Of a DNA stretch of 16,825 bases, positions 6,961-13,892 are shown one piece after another (within the stretch, counting starts at the first letter, position 1; each line of letters starts with the position of its first letter). Made by a program: the position numbers and the translations under genes. The notes under the pieces are model-generated. The model was given only the letters and a program-made list of their open reading frames with translations, did not search any database and had not been told where the DNA came from. The DNA comes from CAZWFW01 sp964633445 (GTDB lineage Archaea; Undinarchaeota; CAZWFW01). Location: the NCBI GenBank assembly GCA_964633445.1, contig CAZWFW010000023.1:1-16825 (forward strand), in the 5' to 3' direction.

Positions 6961-8214
6961 ATGCAGGCTGTAATATTAGCTGCTGGTAAAGGAACGAGAT
7001 TACTTCCATTAACACAGACGATACCTAAGGTTCTTCTACCAGTTGTTGGAAAGCCTTTCATAGAGTACATTATTGATGGTCTTCTGGATGTTGGGTTTTT
7101 AGAAAGGGATATACTTGTTGTTACGAATCATCTGGAATCTGAGATAGAAGAAGCGTTAAAGAACACTGAAGTTAAATTTGTAAGACAAAAGGAAGTTCTG
7201 GGAACGGCGGATGCCATAAGAAGCTGTGAATCGTGGATAAGTGGTAGCTTCCTTATAGTAAACGGGGATGTCCTCATTAATAGTGAAGATTTAAGGAATT
7301 TATTAAAGAAGTTTGAGGAAACTGATGCTCTTGGGGTAGTTAGCCTATGTAAACTAAAAGATGCTGAGGATGTTGGTTTTGTTGAGGTTGATGGTGAAAA
7401 AATAAGAGAAATTATTGAGAAAGAAAGGAGAAGCGGTATGATGTGGATAAATGCTGGAGTTTATGTCTTCAAAAGGGATTTTCTCAATTACGTCAACGAA
7501 ACAAAGTTGTCCGAGAGGGGAGAATATGAAATTACGGATAGTATACAGCTAGCAGTAGAAGACGGTGAAGCTATTTATGCGTATTTCCTAAAGGAGTGGT
7601 ATCACCTATCATATCCATGGGATCTCCTAGATATTAATGAAAGATTTATGAAAAACTTACAACCCAGAATACTGGGCAAAGTATCCGAGAAAGCTACAAT
7701 CAAGGGCAACGTCTTCATTGGTAGAAATACCGAGGTTAAAGCAGGTAGCTACATTGAAGGCCCTGCATATATAGGAAACAACTGCGAGATTGGGCCCAAT
7801 TGCTACATAAGACCATATACTGTAGTTATGGATAACTGCAGGATTGGGCAGGCTGTCGAGATAAAGAACAGCATAATCATGCAACATACAAATATTTGCC
7901 ATCTATCTTACGTTGGGGATAGCATAATTGGCAGGTATTGTAATTTTGGTGCAGGAACTAAGATTGCAAACTTGCGTTTTGATAATGAAACTGTGAAGGT
8001 GAATATCAAAGGAAAAAAGGTTGATAGCAAAAGAAGAAAGTTTGGCGCAATAATTGCGGATAATGTGAAAACCGGTATAAATGCGTCAATAAATGCTGGT
8101 GTAAAAATTGGTCCGAATTGCTGGATATATCCGCACACAGTTGTTATGCAGGATATCGAGCCAAACACTATTGTCAGTTGCGAGATAAAATATAAAACTA
8201 GAAAGTTGAAGTAA
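6961..8214 (+). CDS. glmU: GlmU-like bifunctional sugar-1-phosphate nucleotidylyltransferase/acetyltransferase
   Basis: The 417-residue protein joins an N-terminal nucleotidylyltransferase (about 1-230) to a left-handed beta-helix acyltransferase domain (about 235-417). The first has the signature LAAGKGTRLLPLT (6-18) with the catalytic PK at 22-23, VNGD in the metal-binding strand, and the YPWDLL motif closing the domain. The second has hexapeptide repeats such as IGNNCEIGPNC, and HLSYVGDSIIG with FGAGTKIANLRFD, typical of the archaeal family related to Sulfolobus ST0452. That family makes UDP-GlcNAc from GlcN-1-P, acetyl-CoA and UTP, though several sugars are used. The product would feed glycan or N-glycosylation pathways, fitting the sequon-rich surface protein in this window. 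The start is likely leaderless. Exact substrate is uncertain. Confidence 0.9.
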   Translation: MQAVILAAGKGTRLLPLTQTIPKVLLPVVGKPFIEYIIDGLLDVGFLERDILVVTNHLESEIEEALKNTEVKFVRQKEVLGTADAIRSCESWISGSFLIVNGDVLINSEDLRNLLKKFEETDALGVVSLCKLKDAEDVGFVEVDGEKIREIIEKERRSGMMWINAGVYVFKRDFLNYVNETKLSERGEYEITDSIQLAVEDGEAIYAYFLKEWYHLSYPWDLLDINERFMKNLQPRILGKVSEKATIKGNVFIGRNTEVKAGSYIEGPAYIGNNCEIGPNCYIRPYTVVMDNCRIGQAVEIKNSIIMQHTNICHLSYVGDSIIGRYCNFGAGTKIANLRFDNETVKVNIKGKKVDSKRRKFGAIIADNVKTGINASINAGVKIGPNCWIYPHTVVMQDIEPNTIVSCEIKYKTRKLK

Positions 8215-8225
8215 TTTTAATTTCT

Positions 8226-8240
8226 ATATGGAAAATAAAT
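8226..8240 (+). promoter_or_regulatory. Copy of the thermosome palindrome half-element upstream of nadA
   Basis: ATATGGAAAATAAAT is identical to 3337-3351 upstream of the thermosome. The left side here (TTTCTAT) is an imperfect mirror with one mismatched pair. A TATA-like TATTAAAA (8242-8249) follows at once, as at the thermosome, and sits 21 bases before the nadA ATG. The identical position relative to TATA argues for a real element, such as a regulator site or extended BRE. Confidence 0.45.
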
Positions 8241-8270
8241 CTATTAAAAAATCCTTTTCTTCTAATCTTA

Positions 8271-9194
8271 ATGAGCTTGAAGAAAATCCATGAGACTGCT
8301 GAGAAAATCAGAAAACTTAAGGAAAGGAAGAATGCGATAATTATTGCTCATAACTACCAAAAGCCCGAAATTCAGGATATTGCGGATCTTGTTGCGGATT
8401 CCTTAGAAATGGCAAGGAAAGCTGCAGAAAGTGATGCCGATATAATTGTTGTTTGCGGTGTAACTTTTATGGCTGAAACAGCAAAAATTTTAAATCCTGA
8501 TAGAAAGGTTTTGATTCCAGATTTGGGTAAGATTTGCACAATGGCTGAAATGCTCACACCAAATGATATAAAGGAGGCTAAAAGAAAATACAAAGATGCA
8601 GAAGTTGCTCTATATGTTAATAGCACTGCCACTTGCAAAGCACTTGCAGATGTTTGCGTTACTTCGGCAAATGCTGCGGAAATAGTTAATAAACTTAACT
8701 CAGATACAGTAATTTTTGCTCCAGACAAAAACTTAGCGCACTATGTGAGCAAAAGAACTGATAGGAGGATCATCAACATCCCTAAGCATGGTGTTTGTCC
8801 TGTTCATCACATGCTGTGCAAAAATGATGTTCTTCAGGTAAAATCTCTGCATAAAAATGCTAAAGTTGTTGCTCATCCAGAGTGCAAACCAGAGGTGCAG
8901 GAAATCGCCGATCATATAGCATCCACAGAGGGTATGGTTAAGTATTGCTCAGAAAGCGAGCATAATGAATTTATAATTTGTACGGAAGAGGGTTTGCTTT
9001 ATAAGCTAAGTAAAAGATGCCCTGATAAGAGGTTCCATCTCGCTTCGAAGTATCTTGTTTGCTCCTCTATGAAAATAACAAACCTAAAAATTTTAAGGGA
9101 ATGTCTCGAGAGAGAGAAGTATGAAATAAAATTAGATAAAACTACCATTAAAAATGCTCAGGAGGCTATCAATAGAATGCTTGAATTGGCATAA
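8271..9194 (+). CDS. nadA: Quinolinate synthase (NadA)
   Basis: NadA condenses iminoaspartate with dihydroxyacetone phosphate to quinolinate in de novo NAD synthesis, using an oxygen-sensitive [4Fe-4S] cluster. The 307-residue length is normal. Family segments: AHNYQKPEIQDIAD (26-39), DSLEMARKA (43-51), VCGVTFMAETAKIL (61-74), YVNSTA (115-120). The three cluster cysteines are C89 in ICTMAEM, C176 in VCPVHHM and C264 in VCSSMK; the 89-176 spacing of 87 equals that of the Pyrococcus protein as I recall. HPEC is at 202-205. The first ATG after a TATA-like site is used, so the mRNA is probably leaderless. The partners nadB/aspartate dehydrogenase and nadC are not in this window. Two C/D sRNA genes follow on the same strand. 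Confidence 0.96.
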   Translation: MSLKKIHETAEKIRKLKERKNAIIIAHNYQKPEIQDIADLVADSLEMARKAAESDADIIVVCGVTFMAETAKILNPDRKVLIPDLGKICTMAEMLTPNDIKEAKRKYKDAEVALYVNSTATCKALADVCVTSANAAEIVNKLNSDTVIFAPDKNLAHYVSKRTDRRIINIPKHGVCPVHHMLCKNDVLQVKSLHKNAKVVAHPECKPEVQEIADHIASTEGMVKYCSESEHNEFIICTEEGLLYKLSKRCPDKRFHLASKYLVCSSMKITNLKILRECLEREKYEIKLDKTTIKNAQEAINRMLELA

Positions 9195-9221
9195 ATTATT
9201 TTATTCCTAATTTACAAAACT

Positions 9222-9280
9222 TTTGAATGATGCAAACCCCCTCAGCTGATGCGTGATGAAAATTTCGCTTGCTGAAAGCT
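9222..9280 (+). ncRNA. Box C/D methylation-guide sRNA (first of tandem pair)
   Basis: C box ATGATGC (9227-9233, last base off consensus), 12-nt guide (9234-9245), D' CTGA (9246-9249), 3-nt spacer, C' GTGATGA (9253-9259), 12-nt guide (9260-9271), D CTGA (9272-9275). Flanking AAAA (9216-9219) and CTTTT (9279-9283) can help close a terminal stem. Predicted targets are CUGAGGGGGUUU and CAAGCGAAAUUU. The second shares the 9-nt core AGCGAAAUU with the near-universal 23S rRNA segment GGUAGCGAAAUUCC, next to m5U1939 in E. coli numbering, which would place the 2'-O-methyl on the C of that core. It lies 30 bases after nadA and may be cut from its transcript or have its own promoter. Confidence 0.85.
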
Positions 9281-9304
9281 TTTAAATTTCCTTTATTTAA
9301 AATT

Positions 9305-9361
9305 TTTTATGATGAGGTGAACACCCTCTGAATGGTGATGAAGGGTCTTATATCTGAAAAC
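9305..9361 (+). ncRNA. Box C/D methylation-guide sRNA (second of tandem pair)
   Basis: All four boxes are consensus: C ATGATGA (9309-9315), 12-nt guide (9316-9327), D' CTGA (9328-9331), 3-nt spacer, C' GTGATGA (9335-9341), 12-nt guide (9342-9353), D CTGA (9354-9357). The predicted targets are AGGGUGUUCACC (methylated U) and AUAUAAGACCCU (methylated A), each at position 5. The first resembles the 23S A-loop GGGCUGUUCGCC around U2552, but with one mismatch beside the target and one wobble, so I do not assign it. It begins 33 bases after the D box of the first copy, so the two could come from one dicistronic transcript. Confidence 0.88.
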
Positions 9362-9385
9362 AACATATAAAAATCGCTTAAAATC

Positions 9386-9393
9386 TTTATATA
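9386..9393 (+). promoter_or_regulatory. TATA box of the rnp2-psmA-exosome operon
   Basis: TTTATATA ends 17 bases before the rnp2 ATG at 9411, with no Shine-Dalgarno site between, so the first gene is probably read from a leaderless mRNA. It lies 28 bases after the D box of the second C/D sRNA. Confidence 0.6.
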
Positions 9394-9410
9394 CCGAAAG
9401 TTTAAAGTAA

Positions 9411-9752
9411 ATGCGCTTAAAGACAAAGCCTTCCCTAAGACCCAGAAGAAGGTATGTTGCATTCGAAGTTATAAGTGAGTACAAATTTTCGGCTGAGCAA
9501 ATATGGTCAGCTATCTGTGCAAGGATCCCCATAGTTGGTTATAACGAGATTGCAGAGGCTCAGCTCAGATTTATAGAGTGGAACGAAAAAAGACAGATAG
9601 GAATTCTGAGATGTTCTCATAGAAAGGTAAGTATTATAAGAGTTTTGTTGGCATCAATATCTAAAATTGAAAATAAAGTTGTGGGTATGAGGATAATAAG
9701 AGTTAGTGGTACACTGAAAACTCTTAGAAAAAAGCTTAAGGAGGTGGAATAA
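9411..9752 (+). CDS. rnp2: Ribonuclease P protein component 2 (Pop5)
   Basis: The 113-residue protein matches archaeal Pop5, the RNase P subunit that pairs with Rpp30 and supports catalysis by the RNase P RNA in 5' tRNA maturation. The opening basic stretch KPSLRPRRRYVAFEVISE is the family signature and contacts RNA; IGILRCSHRKVSIIRVLLASI follows in the middle, and the tail is basic. It heads the operon, and its TAA shares one base with the ATG of psmA (TAATG), so translation is coupled. Linkage of rnp2 to psmA is common in archaea. Confidence 0.92.
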   Translation: MRLKTKPSLRPRRRYVAFEVISEYKFSAEQIWSAICARIPIVGYNEIAEAQLRFIEWNEKRQIGILRCSHRKVSIIRVLLASISKIENKVVGMRIIRVSGTLKTLRKKLKEVE

Positions 9753-10465
9753 TGCAACCCCCTGAAATATTTGGTTATGATAGAGCAATAACAGTTTTTA
9801 GCCCGAATGGTAGGCTCTATCAGGTCGAATATGCGAGAGAGGCAGTTAAAAGAGGAACATTATCTATTGGTATAGTTTACAAAGGAGGTGTTTGTCTCGT
9901 TGTTGATAAAAATATTACTGATCCCCTCATGGTACCAGAGTCCTTCGAGAAGCTTTATCAAATAGATGATCATGCTGGTGCTGCGACTTCGGGCTTGGTG
10001 GCGGATGGTAGAAGGTTGATAGAAAGAGCAAGAATTGAGGCTCAAATTTATAGGATCACCTATGATGAAATTATACCTGTCGATCTCCTAGTTAAGAAAA
10101 TATGCGACTACAAGCAAATGTATACCCAAATTGGAGGCTTAAGACCTTTCGGTACTGCTTTATTGCTAGCGGGTGTTGATAACAAACCAAAATTGTTTGA
10201 AACAGATCCAAGCGGTTCGTTTTGGGAATATCTAGCAACGGCTATAGGAGAGAAAAGCTCAGTAGCTAAGGAATACTTCAGAAAGAATTACACGATGGAT
10301 GTTGATGAGAGGGAAGCCATCAAATTATGTTTGGAAGCATTGAGTCAAGCGTCTGAGATTGAATTAACAGAAAGAAATGTCGAGATTGCTGTAGTTAGAG
10401 AGGAAGATAAAAGATTTAGAAAACTTACACAAAAGGAGGTCAAAGCTTATTTGAAAAAGGTATGA
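9752..10465 (+). CDS. psmA: 20S proteasome alpha subunit
   Basis: At 237 residues this has the usual length of the archaeal alpha subunit, which forms the outer gating rings of the 20S core and docks the PAN ATPase. The alpha-type signature is clear near the N-terminus: FGYDRAITVFSPNGR (7-21) followed by LYQVEYAREAV (22-32), the H0 helix region that also forms the gate. It has no catalytic N-terminal threonine, as expected; the beta subunit is not in this window. A strong Shine-Dalgarno site, AAGGAGGTG (9738-9746), lies inside the end of rnp2, 5 bases before the ATG, so the start is well supported. Confidence 0.97.
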   Translation: MQPPEIFGYDRAITVFSPNGRLYQVEYAREAVKRGTLSIGIVYKGGVCLVVDKNITDPLMVPESFEKLYQIDDHAGAATSGLVADGRRLIERARIEAQIYRITYDEIIPVDLLVKKICDYKQMYTQIGGLRPFGTALLLAGVDNKPKLFETDPSGSFWEYLATAIGEKSSVAKEYFRKNYTMDVDEREAIKLCLEALSQASEIELTERNVEIAVVREEDKRFRKLTQKEVKAYLKKV

Positions 10466-10466
10466 A

Positions 10467-11165
10467 ATGGTTTCGGTAAATAAAGCTGTTATTGCTAGAT
10501 TTATTGTAGGTAAAAAGAAATTTGAAATACTTGTTGATCCAGATAGGGCTCTCAATTTTAAGCTATACGGAAGAGGCGATATGGAGAGTATCCTTGCAAT
10601 CCCCACCATATTTAGAGACGCTAAAAAAGGAGAAAAAACGGCAGAAAGTGATGTAGAAAAGGTTTTTGGAACTTTGGATGTTTACAAAGTTGCAGAGAAG
10701 ATTATAAAGAAGGGAGAACTACAACTCACTACAGAGCAGAGAAGAAAACTAACAGAGCAAAAGAAAAAGCAAATAGTTGCGATAATTGCGGAACGCTCAA
10801 TAGACCCAAAAACCGGTGCGCCCCATACACCAGCGAGAATTGAGGCGGCAATTGAAAGGGTAGGTGTTAAAATTGACCCATTTAAAGATGCTGAAGAGCA
10901 AGTAAATGACGTTATAAAAGCAATAAGACACGTTCTTCCGATTTCGCTGGAAACTAGAAAAATTGCATTAAAAATACCTGCCGAGCATTATGGTAAGTGT
11001 TACGGGATAATCACAAAGTATGCTCAAATCGAGAAAGAAGAATGGCAAAAATCGCACTACTATTGTTTGGTATCCTCACCTGCTGGTCTTCAGGAAAAAC
11101 TTCTTAATAAGCTTAATAAAATTAGCAAAGATATTCAAGCTAAGATTTTAAAAGGAGGTGCTTAA
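10467..11165 (+). CDS. sdo1: SBDS/Sdo1 ribosome maturation protein
   Basis: This 232-residue protein is the archaeal homologue of the Shwachman-Bodian-Diamond syndrome protein. In eukaryotes it works with an EF-2-like GTPase to release the anti-association factor (eIF6/Tif6) from the large ribosomal subunit. The N-terminal FYSH domain includes VIARFIVGKKKFEILVDPD and a conserved ESILAIPTIF segment. The middle helical domain includes LTTEQRRKLTEQKKKQIV, then IDPKTGAPHTPARIEAA, one of the most conserved family motifs. A ferredoxin-like C-terminal domain begins near residue 165. It starts one base after the psmA stop and ends one base before the chosen rrp4 ATG. Position beside the exosome genes is conserved across archaea. 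Confidence 0.96.
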   Translation: MVSVNKAVIARFIVGKKKFEILVDPDRALNFKLYGRGDMESILAIPTIFRDAKKGEKTAESDVEKVFGTLDVYKVAEKIIKKGELQLTTEQRRKLTEQKKKQIVAIIAERSIDPKTGAPHTPARIEAAIERVGVKIDPFKDAEEQVNDVIKAIRHVLPISLETRKIALKIPAEHYGKCYGIITKYAQIEKEEWQKSHYYCLVSSPAGLQEKLLNKLNKISKDIQAKILKGGA

Positions 11166-11166
11166 A

Positions 11167-11850
11167 ATGGGAACGTTTTATGTTGAAAATAAAGGAATTG
11201 TATTACCCGGTCAATTGCTTGGTTCTGGTAAAGATTTACTGCTCGGGGAGGGCACCTTTAGGGAAAATGATAAGATCTTCGCAAGTACTATGGGTTTGGT
11301 GGAAATAAAGGGTAATTACGTAAGAGTTGTACCGATATCTGGCAAGTATATACCAAAACCGGGGGATATCGTTATTGGTATAATTAAGGAAGTTCAGTTC
11401 TCCACATGGATTGTTAACATAAATTCTCCATACACAGCAGTAATTCCAGTTTCAGAAGCAGTAAATAGGTTTATCAATCTCACATCAGAGGATCTTGCAA
11501 GATTCTTCGATGTCAATGATGTTGTTTTAGCTAAAGTTCTTAATGTTACGAAATCTAAAATCGTAGGATTAACAATGAAAGAAAAAGGGCTAAGGAAACT
11601 AAATGGAGGCAGAATTATAGAAATAATTCCAACAAAGATCCCCAGAGTAATTGGTAAGAGGGGTACTATGATTAATTTATTAAAAGAGAAAACTGGATGT
11701 AAAATAGTTGTTGGACAAAATGGAAGAATATGGATAAGCGGTAGCCCTGAAAAAGAGGATCTTTTAATAAGAGCGCTAAAATTAATTGAAAGAGAGGCGC
11801 ATACGAAGGGTCTTACAGAAAAAGTTAAAAAATTATTGGAGAGCGCCTAA
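11167..11850 (+). CDS. rrp4: Exosome RNA-binding cap protein Rrp4
   Basis: The 227-residue product has the three-part Rrp4 layout: an N-terminal beta domain (1-60), an S1 domain (about 64-137, PGDIVIGIIKEV to SKIVGLTMK) and a KH domain (about 146-212) with IPRVIGKRGTMI holding the GKRG loop (163-166). It forms the RNA-entry cap on the Rrp41/Rrp42 hexamer of the archaeal exosome and favours poly(A) binding. I start at the ATG at 11167, since the strong site GGAGGTG (11154-11160) lies 6 bases before it; a GTG at 11158 is part of that site and would add only three residues. A 172-nt gap follows before rrp41, unlike the tight spacing elsewhere in the operon. Confidence 0.95.
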   Translation: MGTFYVENKGIVLPGQLLGSGKDLLLGEGTFRENDKIFASTMGLVEIKGNYVRVVPISGKYIPKPGDIVIGIIKEVQFSTWIVNINSPYTAVIPVSEAVNRFINLTSEDLARFFDVNDVVLAKVLNVTKSKIVGLTMKEKGLRKLNGGRIIEIIPTKIPRVIGKRGTMINLLKEKTGCKIVVGQNGRIWISGSPEKEDLLIRALKLIEREAHTKGLTEKVKKLLESA

Positions 11851-11933
11851 AAAAATAACCACTATTGCGCAGAGGCTCATGTCTCCGTTGTTTCTCAAGC
11901 ACGAACCGATTTATGAAATTTGTAAGCTTAAAA

Positions 11934-11946
11934 GTTATATTATATT
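11934..11946 (+). promoter_or_regulatory. Possible internal TATA box before rrp41
   Basis: GTTATATTATATT, preceded by an A-rich stretch, sits in the middle of the 172-nt gap between rrp4 and rrp41, about 75 bases before the rrp41 ATG. It could give rrp41-rrp42 and the downstream genes a separate promoter within the operon. Confidence 0.35.
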
Positions 11947-12022
11947 AGCCCAGAAAAATATTAGAATACCTAAAAACTATTCCTCGGTTCCTCCCATCAG
12001 AAAAGTCCCTGAGGTGTTTAGG

Positions 12023-12754
12023 ATGAATGCGGCTAATGAAGAAATTGTTTTGCTTAAAGATGGGTTAAGAGTAGACGGTAGAAAACCTGAGGAGCTAAGA
12101 CCGATTGAAATGAAAGTTGGAGTTTTAAAAAGAGCGGACGGTTCTGCATATGTTGCCTACGGTGAAACAAAGGTAATAGCAGCAGTTTATGGTCCCAGAG
12201 AGCTGCATCCCAGACATTTACAGAATCCTGAAAAAGCAGTGGTGAGGTGCAGGTATGATATGGTTCCTTTTTCAGTCAAACAAAGAAAAAGACCAGGACC
12301 TGATAGACGTAGTATAGAGATTTCTAAGGTTACAAAAGAGGCCTTGGAACCAGCAATATTTCTCGAGAATTTTCCAAAAGCCGCTATTGATATATTTGTG
12401 GAAATTATTCAGGCCGACGCTAGTACAAGAGTTGCTGGAATAACAGCTGCAAGCTTAGCATTGGCAGACGCTGGCATACCCATGCGTGATCTTGTAGCTG
12501 CGGTAACTACAGGAAAAATTGATAACACCGTTGTTCTAGATATCTCTGGGCCAGAGGATCAGTACGGTGTTGCTGATATGCCTGTAGCTATGATGCCAAG
12601 GTTAGAGAGAATAACTCTTTTGCAAATGGACGGTAAACTCTCTATTAGCGAATTTAAACAGGCTTTGGAGCTTGCTAAGGAGGGGATAAAGAAAATTTAT
12701 GAAAAGCAAAAAGAGGCTTTGAGGAGGAGGTGTGAAATAGATGACACTCCCTAG
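12023..12754 (+). CDS. rrp41: Exosome catalytic subunit Rrp41
   Basis: Rrp41 is the RNase PH-type subunit that holds the phosphorolytic 3'-5' exoribonuclease site of the archaeal exosome. The 243-residue protein shows GLRVDGRKPEELRP (14-27), the phosphate/RNA-binding KRPGPDRRS (89-97, with R95 and R96), and the catalytic Asp pair D179 and D185 in PEDQYGVADMP, with the same spacing of 6 as in Sulfolobus. It is thus predicted active. I start at the ATG at 12023 because GAGGTG (12011-12016) lies 6 bases before it and homology begins there. The frame is open upstream to 11786, but those residues (for example MSPLFLKHEPIYEICK) do not resemble any Rrp41 N-terminus. It overlaps rrp42 by 14 bases. 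Confidence 0.95.
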   Translation: MNAANEEIVLLKDGLRVDGRKPEELRPIEMKVGVLKRADGSAYVAYGETKVIAAVYGPRELHPRHLQNPEKAVVRCRYDMVPFSVKQRKRPGPDRRSIEISKVTKEALEPAIFLENFPKAAIDIFVEIIQADASTRVAGITAASLALADAGIPMRDLVAAVTTGKIDNTVVLDISGPEDQYGVADMPVAMMPRLERITLLQMDGKLSISEFKQALELAKEGIKKIYEKQKEALRRRCEIDDTP

Positions 12755-13547
12755 CAAAATCAGAAGGAGGCCTATCATACAACTTGCTGAACGTGGCTTA
12801 AGAGTGGATGGTAGGAAGTTTGATGAATATAGGGAGATAAGTATAGAGACAGGAATAATAAACAGAGCTGAAGGCTCAGCAAAGGTGTCTATCGGTCATA
12901 CTCAAGTCCTAGTCGGCGTTAAAGCTGAAATAGGCGAACCTTTCCCTGATACACCTGATAAAGGTGTGCTGATAGTAAATGCCGAACTTGTACCTCTGGC
13001 AAGCCCAACATTTGAACCAGGACCTCCAGATGAGAATGCTATTGAGTTGGCAAGAATTGTCGACAGGGGTCTTAGAGAATCGGAAGCAATACCTTTTGAA
13101 GAGCTTTGCATAATTCCGAGCAAGAAAGTTTGGATGTTATTTGTGGATATCTATGTTATGGATCACGATGGTAATTTTATTGATGCCTCCGCAATAGGAG
13201 CATTAGCGGCGTTGATGACAACAGAACTGCCAAAAGTTGAGATAGGTAACAACGATGAAGTAACGATACTAGAGGAAGAGAAGAAACTGTTGGAATTAAG
13301 GGATATGCCCATAGCAGTTACATTTGCGAAAATTGGTAAACACCTGCTTATTGATCCTTGCCTAGATGAGGAGGATACTATGGATGCCAGATTAACGATA
13401 ACGATGACGAAGGACGACAACATTTGCGCAGTTCAAAAGGGTAAGGGTGAACTAACGATAGAGGATTTATATACTGCTATAGATATTTGTAAAATTAAAT
13501 CAAAAAAGATAAGAAAAAAGGTAGAAGATGCCTGCAAAAAGAACTAA
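12741..13547 (+). CDS. rrp42: Exosome structural subunit Rrp42
   Basis: The 268-residue protein is the second RNase PH-fold subunit, which alternates with Rrp41 in the hexameric ring. It shows GLRVDGRKFDEYREISIETG near the N-terminus and FEPGPPDENAIELARIVDRGLRESEAI, the Rrp42 counterpart of the Rrp41 RNA-binding loop. In the position of the Rrp41 catalytic Asp pair it has DEEDTMDARLTI, so it is expected to be inactive alone but needed to form the site with Rrp41, as known for the family. The Shine-Dalgarno site GGAGGTG (12726-12732) lies 8 bases before the ATG, within rrp41. Its end overlaps rpl37Ae by 20 bases. Confidence 0.96.
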   Translation: MTLPSKIRRRPIIQLAERGLRVDGRKFDEYREISIETGIINRAEGSAKVSIGHTQVLVGVKAEIGEPFPDTPDKGVLIVNAELVPLASPTFEPGPPDENAIELARIVDRGLRESEAIPFEELCIIPSKKVWMLFVDIYVMDHDGNFIDASAIGALAALMTTELPKVEIGNNDEVTILEEEKKLLELRDMPIAVTFAKIGKHLLIDPCLDEEDTMDARLTITMTKDDNICAVQKGKGELTIEDLYTAIDICKIKSKKIRKKVEDACKKN

Positions 13548-13758
13548 AAAGGTAGGACCCGCAGGCAGATTTGGAGCAAGATATGGATTTAGCGTGAGAA
13601 AAAGGTGGGCTGAGATAGAGAGAGAAAGAGTTAAAAAACATGAATGTCCAGTGTGCGGGAAGAAAGGTACTGTTAAGCGTATAGCTCCTGGTATATGGTA
13701 TTGTAGGAAATGCGAAACAAAGTTTGCAGGAAATGCTTACTGGCCGGGGGTAGACTAA
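13528..13758 (+). CDS. rpl37Ae: Large ribosomal subunit protein eL43 (L37Ae)
   Basis: This 76-residue zinc-binding ribosomal protein has the family opening KRTKKVGPAGRFGARYG followed by RKRWAEIE, and a four-cysteine zinc ribbon with C40 and C43 (CPVC) and C59 and C62 (CRKC). Length and motif order are normal. It overlaps the 3' end of rrp42 by 20 bases, with a GGTAG site just before the ATG. Linkage of this gene to rrp42 and rpoP is widespread in archaea and suggests coordinated production of ribosome and RNA-decay components. Confidence 0.97.
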   Translation: MPAKRTKKVGPAGRFGARYGFSVRKRWAEIERERVKKHECPVCGKKGTVKRIAPGIWYCRKCETKFAGNAYWPGVD

Positions 13759-13759
13759 A

Positions 13760-13888
13760 ATGTACGTATGCGCTGCCTGTAAGAAGGAAATTAAAGAAAT
13801 TGGGGAGATCGTAAGATGTCCGTTCTGCGGTTACAGAATTCTTTATAAAGCAAGACAACCGATCGGTAAGAGAGTGAAAGCAAGATAA
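13760..13888 (+). CDS. rpoP: DNA-directed RNA polymerase subunit Rpo12 (RpoP)
   Basis: This 42-residue gene is easy to miss because of its size. It encodes MYVCAACKKEI and continues to RCPFCGYRILYKAR, with a zinc ribbon formed by C4, C7, C20 and C23. This is the archaeal counterpart of eukaryotic Rpb12, which sits at the Rpo3/Rpo10 platform of RNA polymerase. CGYRILYKAR is the most conserved family segment. It starts one base after the L37Ae stop and ends four bases before pcc1, so it is clearly part of the operon. Length agrees with other archaeal Rpo12 proteins, which are under 60 residues. Confidence 0.95.
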   Translation: MYVCAACKKEIKEIGEIVRCPFCGYRILYKARQPIGKRVKAR

Positions 13889-13892
13889 AATT

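Noticed and set aside
6866..7015. Longer N-terminus for the serine dehydratase, starting at 7015
   Set aside because: It would add 50 residues unlike the family and overlap the divergent glmU-like gene; conserved sequence starts at the ATG at 6865.
9316..9331. Assigning the second tandem sRNA's D' guide to U2552 of the 23S A-loop
   Set aside because: The register fits the D+5 rule, but there is a mismatch next to the target base and a wobble pair; too weak without the organism's own rRNA.
9293..9532. Minus-strand open frame covering the second C/D sRNA and the start of rnp2
   Set aside because: It runs antisense to a clear sRNA and to the conserved start of rnp2; no family resemblance.
11158..11166. 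GTG start for rrp4
   Set aside because: It lies inside the GGAGGTG Shine-Dalgarno site that is well placed for the ATG at 11167.
11786..12022. A 79-residue N-terminal extension of Rrp41
   Set aside because: No resemblance to Rrp41, overlaps the end of rrp4, and a good ribosome site precedes the ATG at 12023. Kept only as a question in the findings.
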